Positions 8,054-14,756 of a stretch of 64,000 nt of DNA are shown here, one piece after another. Source of the stretch: Streptomyces sp. SID13031 (GTDB lineage Bacteria; Actinomycetota; Actinomycetes; Propionibacteriales; Kribbellaceae); contig NZ_JAAGLV010000004.1 in the NCBI RefSeq assembly GCF_010548305.1, positions 186,001 through 250,000 of the forward strand, written 5' to 3'. Each line of letters opens with the position of its first letter. Within the stretch, counting starts at the first letter, position 1. The position numbers and the translations under genes were made by a program. The notes under the pieces were generated by a model. That model was not told the origin of the DNA, made no database searches, and worked only from the letters and a program-made list of their open reading frames with translations.

Positions 8054-8122
8054 GGGGCGGGTCAAGGCCGACAGGCGGGGCTTATCATCTCTACCAGGCG
8101 GGTTCGATTCCCGTCCGCTCCA
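8054..8122 (+). other. Degenerate tRNA-like sequence
   Basis: A 7-bp acceptor-type stem (GGGGCGG at 8054-8060 with CCGCTCC at 8115-8121) closes a 69-base segment that has a standard T arm: GCGGG, loop TTCGATT, CCCGT. Between them are a mini-hairpin GCC-GACA-GGC in the place of the D arm and a weak GGGG/TCTC stem with a seven-base loop CTTATCA in the place of the anticodon arm. The D arm is too short and an encoded CCA is absent. It is probably a tRNA relic carried by an element, or a tRNA-mimicking attachment site. Confidence 0.4.
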
Positions 8123-8172
8123 TCGATCAGTATACGTCGGACGTTGGGATCGCGAAGCTCAAGAGCGTCCCA

Positions 8173-8516
8173 ATGGTCGACTGGGCAACTGCAAAGTCGA
8201 GGGCTCACGCACGACAAGGTCTACCGCAAGACGTCGGAGTGCGTGTGAAGTGGCTCAAGGCCAACTCGCCGGTTGACCACGCCATCCTCGACCGTGTCAG
8301 CCCGCCCTCAAACGCCGCAACCTGCTTGCGCGCGGCCAGTGGCTGCATGTGAGGTGCTCTGACGTGTTCGTCAAGATCGACAGGGACCGGCCAGACCACC
8401 TTGTGGGTGAGAAGATCCTGAAGCAGTGGTGCGACGAATTGCGGGAGCTGGCCGACTATACGACCTCTATCAACCTGACTCTTCGCGCAGCGGAGCCCCC
8501 GGCGCAGAGTGGCTGA
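8173..8516 (+). pseudogene. Frameshifted small gene, function unknown
   Basis: From ATG 8173 one frame reads MVDWATAKSRAHARQG and, further on, VRVKWLKANSPVDHAILDRV, then stops. A second frame takes over about 8298 with LKRRNLLARGQWLHVR, VFVKIDRDRPDHLVGEKILK and a natural stop at 8516. Together they look like one protein of about 115 residues broken by a single-base change. No family recognised. It lies between the tRNA-like sequence and ychF-tail copy 2. Confidence 0.4.
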
Positions 8517-8629
8517 CTGCCTGCCGGTTTCGGGATCACTGGTGCCTACGAGTGCCTCGCGGATCTCCACGACGGCGTGGTCGCGCCGGATACTCCGACA
8601 TCAGTCATGTTGATCGGTGCCACAATCGA

Positions 8630-8651
8630 GTCGAATTCCGCTTCAACGTCT
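8630..8651 (+). repeat. ychF-tail repeat copy 2
   Basis: Codes VEFRFNV followed by TGA. It differs from the native tail at four bases in two codons, Arg AGA to CGC and Phe TTT to TTC, all silent. Confidence 0.85.
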
Positions 8652-8683
8652 GAAGGCTTGATTCGGTTCGGTTTCTTTCTGCG

Positions 8684-9172
8684 GTGAAGCAGGATGTGCC
8701 GGCGGATCTGGTCGACTTCGTCAGCGGCGACTCGCTCGGGTGGAATGACGTGGATTCCGACTCGGCGGACGCTGCGATGACCTGGTACTCGGATCACTGG
8801 CTGAATCTTGGGTACCTGCGCGATAGTCCGGCAATCTGTTGCCGGCGTCGTGATGGGCAGGTGACGATCGACTGGGAGATGCCGGTGTGGGCGCCGAACA
8901 AGTTCGCAGTACCGCGGACTGGTGCCGTGACGGTCGACGCCGACCAGTTCGTCGCTGCGATCGAGGAGTTTGATCGGGCGCTGCTGTCGGCGATGGAAGT
9001 CCGCATCGCAGAGGTCGAAGCCTCCCCACCCCTCGGCGTCGAACTCGATCTTGATCAACTCCGCCGTGAGTACCAGGACCGCTCAGGCTGGCTGGAGAGA
9101 GCCCGCGGCTGGCACCGCAGTACCGATTGGGACACCATCCGAGCCGGCGCCACCCTCCTGTCCAACCACTGA
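8684..9172 (+). pseudogene. DUF5984-like protein lacking its N-terminal part
   Basis: A 162-residue open frame (GTG 8684) with DVPADLVDFVSGD, MTWYSDHWLNLGYLRDSP, DGQVTIDWEMPV, FVAAIEEFDRALLSAMEVRI and LDLDQLRREYQDRSGWLERA. From memory this matches the C-terminal two-thirds of DUF5984 proteins. A scrap reading LIRFGFFLR in another frame sits at about 8657-8683, just after the ychF-tail copy, and looks like the lost N-terminus; a deletion seems to have removed what lay between. A shortened protein could still be made. Function unknown. A second relic of the same family lies at 12137-12423. Confidence 0.5.
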
Positions 9173-9183
9173 ACCGACACCGG

Positions 9184-9257
9184 TTGTCTTCGTTCGAAGT
9201 CACTGGCGGCTTGTCTTCGTTCGTGGACAAGGGCATGATGTCTATGAACGAAGACAA
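9184..9257. promoter_or_regulatory. HipB operator boxes
   Basis: TTGTCTTCGTTC occurs at 9184-9195 and 9211-9222, and its reverse complement GAACGAAGACAA at 9246-9257, seventeen bases before the hipB start. Such repeated inverted boxes are the usual autoregulatory sites of hipBA modules, bound by HipB dimers. The same two direct boxes remain at 6647-6685. Confidence 0.7.
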
Positions 9258-9274
9258 CGGTTGGAGGGAGACCC

Positions 9275-9658
9275 GTGCGCGACATCACCATTGGCGATTG
9301 GAGCAAGTTCGGGGCGACCATCAAGGCCGAGCGCACGCGTCTGGCGTTGAGTCAGCACGAGTTGGCCAGGCGAGCTGGTGTCTCGAGATCCTGGCTGGCG
9401 AAACTCGAGGCCGGTCATCGTGGAGCGGAGTTCGAGCAGATTCTGCGGCTTCTCGAGGCGCTGGACTTGTCTCTCGTCCTTCGCTCGTACACGTCAGCGC
9501 TGTCCGAGGACGAAGCGAGCGCTGCTCCCGCCAGTCGCGTAAGTCTGGATACCCAGGCGATGCAGGAGTTGATGGACAAGCATCAGCGCAGCGCCGAGAT
9601 CCGCCGCCGCGCCTGGTCTGCCGGTAAGCCTCAGTCGCCCCCGTCCGATCATGGCTGA
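9275..9658 (+). CDS. hipB: HipB-type XRE antitoxin and repressor
   Basis: A 127-residue protein with an N-terminal Cro/C1 helix-turn-helix (about 9-62: IKAERTRLALSQHELARRAG, VSRSWLAKLEAGHRGAEFEQ) and a polar C-terminal tail of about 60 residues. It should bind the TTGTCTTCGTTC boxes upstream, repress its own operon and neutralise HipA. The GTG at 9275 has a GGAGGGAG ribosome site. It overlaps hipA by eight bases, as expected for coupled antitoxin and toxin genes. Confidence 0.85.
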   Translation: MRDITIGDWSKFGATIKAERTRLALSQHELARRAGVSRSWLAKLEAGHRGAEFEQILRLLEALDLSLVLRSYTSALSEDEASAAPASRVSLDTQAMQELMDKHQRSAEIRRRAWSAGKPQSPPSDHG

Positions 9659-10919
9659 GCGCTTGGCCGTCCTGCTGTACGGGCAGGTGGTGGGGTCCCT
9701 GGATCGGGTGACTCGAGGAGCCCTTCCGACGTTCAGTTATGACGACGCCTATGTGGACTCCGGCAGCGTTCCTCTTTCGTTGCGACTGCCGATCGCGCCT
9801 ACTGCCTATCCGGAGCATCGGGTGGAGCCGTACTTGCGCGGGCTGCTTCCCGAGAATCGGGAGACACTCGGGCGATGGGCCGACCGACTCGGAGCGGTGC
9901 CGGATGACATCTTCGCGATCCTGGCCGAGACGGGATGGGAATGTCCCGGTGCGGTGCAGTTCTGTCACTACGAGGATGTCGAAGACCTGCTGAGCCGGAA
10001 CGCGGAGTACAAGCCTGTCGGCGATGACGACATCGCCGAACGCTTGCGTGAACTCATCGATGAGCCCGCCGGGTGGACGATGCCCGACGAGCATTGGTCG
10101 TTGGGAGGACAGCAGGAAAAGTTCGCTCTCACGCTGCTCGACGGCCAGTGGCACGAGGCACACGGATCCGCTGCCACGACGCACATCATCAAGCCTGGTA
10201 TCAAGGTTCTGCTCCACCAGGCAGTTGTCGAGCACCTCACGATGGCAGCGGCCTCCGACCTGGGAGTCGACGTTGCCGCAAGTCGCATCGTTCGGTTCGA
10301 TGACCAGTGGGCGCTGGTGATCGAGCGCTTCGACCGGATCGTTGGAGGTGACGGTTCAGTCGTACGCGTTCATCAGGAGGACTTCTGCCAGGCGCTCGGT
10401 CGGCTCCCGGAGGCGAAGTACGAGTCGCGTGGCGGTCCCCAGCTCACCGACATGGCCGGCGTCGTCAAGAAATGGTCGTCACAGCGAGAGGACGACTTGA
10501 TGGCAGTCGCGGATTTTGCGGCCATCAATCTCGTCGCCGGCGCGCCTGATGGGCACTCGAAGAACATCTCGCTTCTCCTGGCCCATGAGGGGCAACGCCG
10601 GATCGCGCCGCTCTACGACCTCGCTACAGGGTTGAGCTACGACCGCGGGGCGGCTGAGCGAAGCGTTGCACTCTCCATCGGTGGCGAGCGGATCTTCAGT
10701 CGCATCAGGCGCAAGCAGTGGGACAAGGCCGCCGGAACTCTAGGCCTGGAGACAGATCTGCTGGTCGATCGCACCAGGGGTTTGGCCGAGCGGTATCCAG
10801 ATGCTTTCGAGCAAGCCGTGGCCAACATCCAGGATGTCCCCGGTGCGAACGAGGTCGGCGCTCGCACGCTGCCAGTACTACGCGAACACTGCAAAAGCCT
10901 CGTACAGCAACTCGGCTAG
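9651..10919 (+). CDS. hipA: HipA-type Ser/Thr kinase toxin
   Basis: A 422-residue HipA-family kinase. Visible motifs: SLRLPIAP and YLRGLLPENRETLGRWADRL (N-terminal subdomain), SLGGQQEKFAL (residues 150-160, the ATP-binding loop with the serine used for autophosphorylation in relatives), THIIKP, the catalytic loop GAPDGHSKNISLLL (D300, H302, N305) and the metal motif YDLATG (about 322). HipA of E. coli phosphorylates GltX and causes growth arrest; the target here is unknown. It is translationally coupled to hipB. Its C-terminal end is duplicated as a relic at 6696-6954. Confidence 0.88.
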   Translation: MAERLAVLLYGQVVGSLDRVTRGALPTFSYDDAYVDSGSVPLSLRLPIAPTAYPEHRVEPYLRGLLPENRETLGRWADRLGAVPDDIFAILAETGWECPGAVQFCHYEDVEDLLSRNAEYKPVGDDDIAERLRELIDEPAGWTMPDEHWSLGGQQEKFALTLLDGQWHEAHGSAATTHIIKPGIKVLLHQAVVEHLTMAAASDLGVDVAASRIVRFDDQWALVIERFDRIVGGDGSVVRVHQEDFCQALGRLPEAKYESRGGPQLTDMAGVVKKWSSQREDDLMAVADFAAINLVAGAPDGHSKNISLLLAHEGQRRIAPLYDLATGLSYDRGAAERSVALSIGGERIFSRIRRKQWDKAAGTLGLETDLLVDRTRGLAERYPDAFEQAVANIQDVPGANEVGARTLPVLREHCKSLVQQLG

Positions 10920-10952
10920 ACACCTGCTCCTGTTGGCCGATGACGTCAACGG

Positions 10953-10974
10953 GTCGAGTTCAGGTTTAACGTCT
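10953..10974 (+). repeat. ychF-tail repeat copy 3
   Basis: Codes VEFRFNV followed by TAG. It differs from the native tail only at wobble bases (GAG for GAA, AGG for AGA). It lies 34 bases after the hipA stop. Confidence 0.85.
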
Positions 10975-10993
10975 AGTTCTCTATACGGATATA

Positions 10994-11030
10994 GGCTGTC
11001 CGGCAGTTACTTGCTGCGGACCAGCCTTTT
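10994..11030 (+). terminator. Probable terminator after hipBA
   Basis: GGCTGTCCGGCAG (10994-11006) pairs, with two bulges, with CTGCGGACCAGCC (11014-11026) and is followed by TTTT. It lies just beyond ychF-tail copy 3. Confidence 0.55.
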
Positions 11031-11076
11031 CGTTTGCCTGACAGCGGAGCATGAGCTATGGACAACTTCGTAAACC

Positions 11077-12144
11077 ATGGGAATGATGTGCGCTGTGAGC
11101 GATGAAAACTATAAAGGCAAAGAAGCAGTTGCGGCGGACCCTTCGATAACCGGCGACTTGGACAGTGAAAGCCTCAAGGTAGACGAAGGTGTCGATCCGA
11201 GTATGCTGGCCGAGCAAGACAGGGAGGCTGAGCAATTCGCCATAGCGTTCCTGAAAAAAGTCATACGGCTACGTGGCGTACGCATTGACCGGGCCCAATT
11301 CCTCAGGGCGGAGCTTCACAAAAGAGGTATCGGTGCAGCCGCAATAGCTCGGGCTGTCAGTGAGAATCCGGCGGTAGCTGGCATTTCGCCGACCATGCTC
11401 GATGAGATCGCCAAGAGCGTTATCGAGTTCGAGACTGGAAAATCCACGGCATTGTCGTTCGCTGCGGGCTTGCCTGGCGGGTTTGCAATGATCGGAACGG
11501 TGCCTGCTGACATCACTCAGTTCTATGTTCACGCCTTCAGAGTTATGCAGAAGATCGCCTACATATATGGTTGGCAGTCGTTCTTGGATGACATCGATGA
11601 CTTGGATGATGAATCTTTGGGCATACTTGCAGCGTTCCTCGGCATAATGATGGGGGTCGGCGGTGCATCGGTCTCAGTGAGTCTCTTTGCTGTTCAAGTC
11701 GCCCGTCCAGCCGTCCAAAAGAAGATCGCAAGTGTGGCCCTGACTAAAACCGCGTGGTACCTCCCGATGAAGCAGACGCTGCGGGTTATCGGAGTGCATG
11801 TAACCAAGCAGAGCTTCGCTAAGACTGTGAGCAAGGTCGTTCCGGTGGTGGGGGGAGTGGTGTCGGGCGGCCTCACCTTTATTACTCTTCGTATTCAATC
11901 GAAGCGACTTATGGAGCATCTCAGGGAACTCCCACCTCCGAATGTCGACGCGGAGGTCTACCTGGCAGCCGTGAAGCGAGCCGATGAAATGGCGCGGATC
12001 AAGGCTGCGAGCATAGGCGGCGCGATTGTCGGAACAGCGGGCGCCGTTGGGTCCAACGTAGCGAGGTTTTTCAAGTCGAAAAAGAAAGAACAATCATGCG
12101 AGGAAGGTTCCCGAAGCGAAGACTTGGACGGCGAAGATGCTTGA
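11077..12144 (+). CDS. EcsC-like membrane-associated protein of the island
   Basis: About 350 residues. After a polar N-terminus (about 1-45) come helical segments and hydrophobic stretches ALSFAAGLPGGFAMIGTVPA, LGILAAFLGIMMGVGGASVS and VVPVVGGVVSGGLTFITLRI, then a Lys-rich tail. The glycine-rich hydrophobic pattern with PADITQFYVHAFRVMQKIAY resembles EcsC-type proteins, whose exact role is unclear; the match is from memory. Starts at 11077 (ATG) or 11095 (GTG) are possible and neither has a good ribosome site. G+C content is visibly the lowest in the window, a sign of recent transfer. Its last bases overlap the start of the next relic. Confidence 0.55.
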   Translation: MGMMCAVSDENYKGKEAVAADPSITGDLDSESLKVDEGVDPSMLAEQDREAEQFAIAFLKKVIRLRGVRIDRAQFLRAELHKRGIGAAAIARAVSENPAVAGISPTMLDEIAKSVIEFETGKSTALSFAAGLPGGFAMIGTVPADITQFYVHAFRVMQKIAYIYGWQSFLDDIDDLDDESLGILAAFLGIMMGVGGASVSVSLFAVQVARPAVQKKIASVALTKTAWYLPMKQTLRVIGVHVTKQSFAKTVSKVVPVVGGVVSGGLTFITLRIQSKRLMEHLRELPPPNVDAEVYLAAVKRADEMARIKAASIGGAIVGTAGAVGSNVARFFKSKKKEQSCEEGSRSEDLDGEDA

Positions 12145-12423
12145 CGCGTCATTGGCGGAGGCCGCACCCTGGGTGGCGACCAGTCGAGCCTGAGCTGGTA
12201 CGGCCTGACCGATGGCTGTTACTGGATCGAGCTAGGCGACGTCGACTTGGGCCACCTGTGCATCGCGCCGACCATCCTGTGCTGGCGTCAGGCTGATGAG
12301 GTCACCATCAGGTGGCAGCTCAAGGACCCTGAGCCGAGCTTCTTCGCCGGGCGGCGGACTGGCAAGGTCACCGTCGGCCGACCGGAGTTCGTGGCAGCCG
12401 TCGAGGAGCTCGACCAGGCGTGA
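12137..12423 (+). pseudogene. DUF5984-like relic (N-terminal end plus part of the C-terminal half)
   Basis: One frame begins MLDASLAEAAPW. After a one-base loss near 12165 the reading continues as GGDQSSLSWYGLTDGCYWIE, typical of the start of DUF5984 proteins as I remember them. It then jumps to CIAPTILCWRQADEVTIRWQ and TGKVTVGRPEFVAAVEELDQ before a stop. The second part aligns clearly with the fragment at 8684-9172 (SPAICCRRRDGQVTIDWEM, TGAVTVDADQFVAAIEEFDR). It carries a frameshift, an internal deletion and an early end, so it is inactive. Confidence 0.6.
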
Positions 12424-12470
12424 CGCACGTTCCCTCCGGCGCCAGCTGAGGTTGGTTGGCGAGGTGACGG

Positions 12471-12492
12471 GTGGAGTTCAGATTTAACGTCT
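12471..12492 (+). repeat. ychF-tail repeat copy 4
   Basis: Codes VEFRFNV followed by TGA. Against the native tail it differs only at the wobble bases of Val (GTG) and Glu (GAG). Confidence 0.85.
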
Positions 12493-12656
12493 GATCCAGC
12501 ACAAGTCGGTCACAGCAACTCAGCGGCGATGTCGATGCCGTCCGGTTGGCCGAGCGGCATCCACCGCGCCCCTGACGACGTTCCAACGGTCGCCCTGAGT
12601 TTGACCGTCTTGGTGCGCGAACTGGTCGGGCGGGCTGGATACGGCAGGATGTAGGC

Positions 12657-13001
12657 GTGGAACATCTCGTCGACCTTGATGTGCTGGCGGCTCGTCTGGC
12701 GATGCTGGTTGCCGACTGGGAACGCTCTGCCCAGGTTGGTGTGTTCACCTGGCGCGACGAGCGAGCTGCTTGGCCCCAGCCGATCGTGAGCGACCGCGCC
12801 CGCGTAGAAGTGCCTGAATCCCTGGGGATCCGGCTGTCTCGTGAACCCGCAGACGAGGTCGAGATCGTGGTTTGGACGGGTGGGTGGGCCGACATCGGAA
12901 CTCTGGTCGATGGTGGAATAGTCGCCCTTTGCCCGGAGTTCCGCGATGTCGATGGCGCACACGTGGCGGTCGTGCAGACGGTCCAGGACTTCTTGGCATG
13001 A
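12657..13001 (+). CDS. Small acidic hypothetical protein of the last cassette
   Basis: A 114-residue acidic protein from GTG 12657 with no family I recognise. It begins with an amphipathic helix (LDVLAARLAMLVADWERSAQ) and continues with alternating beta-like stretches (GVFTWRDERAAWPQP, EVEIVVWTGGWADIGTLVDG) ending VQTVQDFLA. Size, acidity and the lone position in a cassette recall immunity-type proteins, but this is only an impression. It is alone between ychF-tail copies 4 and 5, with 164 bases of apparently empty sequence before it. Confidence 0.5.
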   Translation: MEHLVDLDVLAARLAMLVADWERSAQVGVFTWRDERAAWPQPIVSDRARVEVPESLGIRLSREPADEVEIVVWTGGWADIGTLVDGGIVALCPEFRDVDGAHVAVVQTVQDFLA

Positions 13002-13038
13002 CTCACCAATTGCCTAGGTTGGATAGCAGCGGAACTGA

Positions 13039-13061
13039 GTCGAGTTCCGCTTCAAACGTGT
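13039..13061 (+). repeat. ychF-tail repeat copy 5, right edge of the island
   Basis: Matches the tail through the VEFRF codons (Arg CGC, Phe TTC as in copy 2), then has one extra A and a C-to-G change that break the Asn-Val-stop ending. It is the last recognisable copy before the ordinary SDR gene. Confidence 0.7.
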
Positions 13062-13136
13062 AGTCGATCTTGCGGAAGGCCGTTTGGCCTGCGGAGGTGG
13101 TGCGCGAACTCAGCGGCCGGCACCTCCTTCGGTCGG

Positions 13137-13889
13137 TTAGACCTGGATCTGTCCGCCGTCGACGAAGTGTTCGGCGCCGGTGATGAACGAGCTCTCCGGG
13201 CCGGCGAGGAAAGCCGCCAGTGCCGCGACCTCTTCGGGGCGGCCCATGCGCTGCAGCGGCAGCTGTGCGGAGAGCGCTCCGTGGAAGTCGTCGACGCTCT
13301 GGCCGAACCTGGCGGCCAGGCCTTCGATCGCGGGTGTGGCGATCGGGCCGGGTGTGATGACGTTGACGCGCACGCCTCGCGGGGCCAGCTCCGCGGCCCA
13401 GGTCCGGCCCAGGCTGCGTACGGCTGCCTTGGATGCCGCGTAGATGCCCATTCCGTCGGCGCCTTGATGGATTGTGGAGGAGGCCAGCAGGATCACCGAC
13501 GCGGGTTGAGCGAGCAGGGGCAGCGACTTCTGTACGGTCATCAGGCTGCCCTTGGTGTTCACACCGAAGACGAAGTCGAACTGCTCCTCGGTGACGTCCG
13601 CGAGGCGGGCGCCGGCACCCGCACCGGCATTGGCCACGACGACGTCCAGTTGCCGCCCGTCGCCGCGGATGACGTCCATGACCCGGTCGAGGTCGGCGGC
13701 CTGCGAGACGTCGCCCGGCACGGCGACGGCGTTGGACCCGATGTCCTCGGCGGCGGCTTCGAGTTCGTCCTTGCGGCGGCCGGTCAGGTAGACGCGGGCG
13801 CCGTCATCGGCAAAGCGCTGGGCGATCGCCCGTCCGATACCACTGGAGGCACCGGTGACCAGTGCCGTCTTTCCATCCATGGGGCGCAT
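13137..13889 (-). CDS. SDR-family NAD(P)-dependent oxidoreductase
   Basis: A 250-residue classical short-chain dehydrogenase. It has the TGASSGIGRAIAQRF cofactor site, GDVSQAADLDRV, VVANAGAGAG (NAG motif), LLASSTIHQGADGMGIYAAS with the Ser and the Tyr-x3-Lys dyad, VNVITPGPIATPAI and the C-terminal FITGAEHFVDGG. Substrate unknown. The ATG at 13889 has AAAGG nine bases before it; ATGs at 13898 and 13880 are alternatives. It is transcribed away from the TetR gene with a shared operator between, so it is the likely target of that repressor. Confidence 0.88.
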   Translation of the reverse strand: MRPMDGKTALVTGASSGIGRAIAQRFADDGARVYLTGRRKDELEAAAEDIGSNAVAVPGDVSQAADLDRVMDVIRGDGRQLDVVVANAGAGAGARLADVTEEQFDFVFGVNTKGSLMTVQKSLPLLAQPASVILLASSTIHQGADGMGIYAASKAAVRSLGRTWAAELAPRGVRVNVITPGPIATPAIEGLAARFGQSVDDFHGALSAQLPLQRMGRPEEVAALAAFLAGPESSFITGAEHFVDGGQIQV

Positions 13890-13920
13890 GGCACCCATCC
13901 TTTCGAGTCGGGTTTTTCTT

Positions 13921-13963
13921 GACTATCTCGTCCACAACGTAGTCTGTTCTGGACGAGATGGTC
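13921..13963. promoter_or_regulatory. TetR-type operator between the SDR and tetR genes
   Basis: A 14-base arm GACTATCTCGTCCA at 13921-13934 is matched at 13 of 14 positions by its inverted copy at 13950-13963; the inner ten bases are perfect. It sits in the 95-base intergenic region between divergent genes, and a TTGACT at 13919 overlaps one arm. The sites fit control of both genes by the adjacent regulator. Confidence 0.7.
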
Positions 13964-13984
13964 AAGAACGGATATTGTGAGGCC

Positions 13985-14575
13985 ATGGCGCGACCCCGAG
14001 GTTTCGATGAAGAAGAGGTGCTGCGCGTCGCCAGGGACCAGTTCTGGTCGACCGGTTACGCGGCGGCGAGGGTGGATGACATTGCCGCGGCCACCGGTCT
14101 GGGCAAGGGCAGCCTCTATGGCGCCTTCGGCGACAAGCATCAGTTGTTCCTGCGTACCTTCGATGACCATTGCGCCGAACTGGTCGCTGCCGTGCGCCGA
14201 GCCCTCGACGGCCCGGACGCCGTCGCCTATGAACGACTGAGCGCCCATGTGCTGAAGGTGGCTGAGGCCACCGCCTCGGACGTTTGCCTGCGGGGCTGCC
14301 TGCTCGCCAAGGGAACCGCCGAGTTGTCTGAGCAGGACCAGGCCGTCGCGGCGACGGCCCGCCGGACATTCACGGCCATCGAGGACCTCATCACCGCCTG
14401 TGTCGCCGGGGCGCAGCGCGCGGGTGACATCGCGCCGGACGCGGACCCCGCCCGGCTCGCCGGACTCCTGCTGGCCGTGCTGCGCGGTATCGAAGCGCTG
14501 GGCAAAGGTGGAGGCAGCCCCGACTCGCTGCGCGCGATCGGCGAAACGGCCCTGGCGGTACTGCCGCGGCCGTAG
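13985..14575 (+). CDS. TetR/AcrR-family regulator
   Basis: A 196-residue regulator with the TetR DNA-binding domain at the N-terminus (about 1-55: FDEEEVLRVARDQFWSTGYA, ARVDDIAAATGLGKGSLYGA, FGDKHQLFLRTFDDH) and a helical ligand-binding domain resembling the AcrR_C class (LRGCLLAKGTAELSEQDQAV). I chose the ATG at 13985, nine codons inside the longest frame, because the domain starts right after it. It likely represses itself and the divergent SDR gene through the inverted repeat at 13921-13963. Confidence 0.88.
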   Translation: MARPRGFDEEEVLRVARDQFWSTGYAAARVDDIAAATGLGKGSLYGAFGDKHQLFLRTFDDHCAELVAAVRRALDGPDAVAYERLSAHVLKVAEATASDVCLRGCLLAKGTAELSEQDQAVAATARRTFTAIEDLITACVAGAQRAGDIAPDADPARLAGLLLAVLRGIEALGKGGGSPDSLRAIGETALAVLPRP

Positions 14576-14756
14576 AGCGAGCCTGGATGTCTTGGTTCGG
14601 AGACGCCTGGTGCCTCAGCCCGAGTTCGCCGGCCGTCCGCAATGGTGGCGCGGTTGGGAAAGATGTTGGCGTGATCGGTCAATGGTTGGGGGAGTGGGGC
14701 GGGTTAGCGTCGGGGGGTGGCTGGTCGTTGGGGCCGGCTGCTGAGGAGGTACAGGG

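Larger units (their letters stand above)
6551..13061. mobile_element. Accessory island: array of cassettes bounded by copies of the ychF 3' end
   Basis: About 6.5 kb between ychF and an ordinary SDR gene. It is cut by repeats of the ychF tail into units of about 0.44, 1.6, 2.3, 1.5 and 0.55 kb. Contents in order: hipBA relic; orphan gene, tRNA-like sequence and frameshifted gene; DUF5984-like fragment plus intact hipBA; EcsC-like gene plus DUF5984-like relic; small orphan gene. Several genes are visibly richer in A and T than the flanks. The pattern is what tandem accretion of integrative elements at a protein-gene 3' end would leave, each newcomer restoring the ychF reading frame. No integrase or transposase is visible, so mobility is inferred. 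Confidence 0.6.

Noticed and set aside
8054-8122. Reading the tRNA-like sequence as the 3' end of tmRNA.
   Set aside because: The acceptor and T arm resemble it, but the matching 5' strand is only about 50 bases upstream and no tag frame fits.
6552-13137. Search for an integrase or transposase in the island.
   Set aside because: No frame on either strand shows tyrosine or serine recombinase motifs or a DDE transposase. The element status is therefore inferred from the repeats only.
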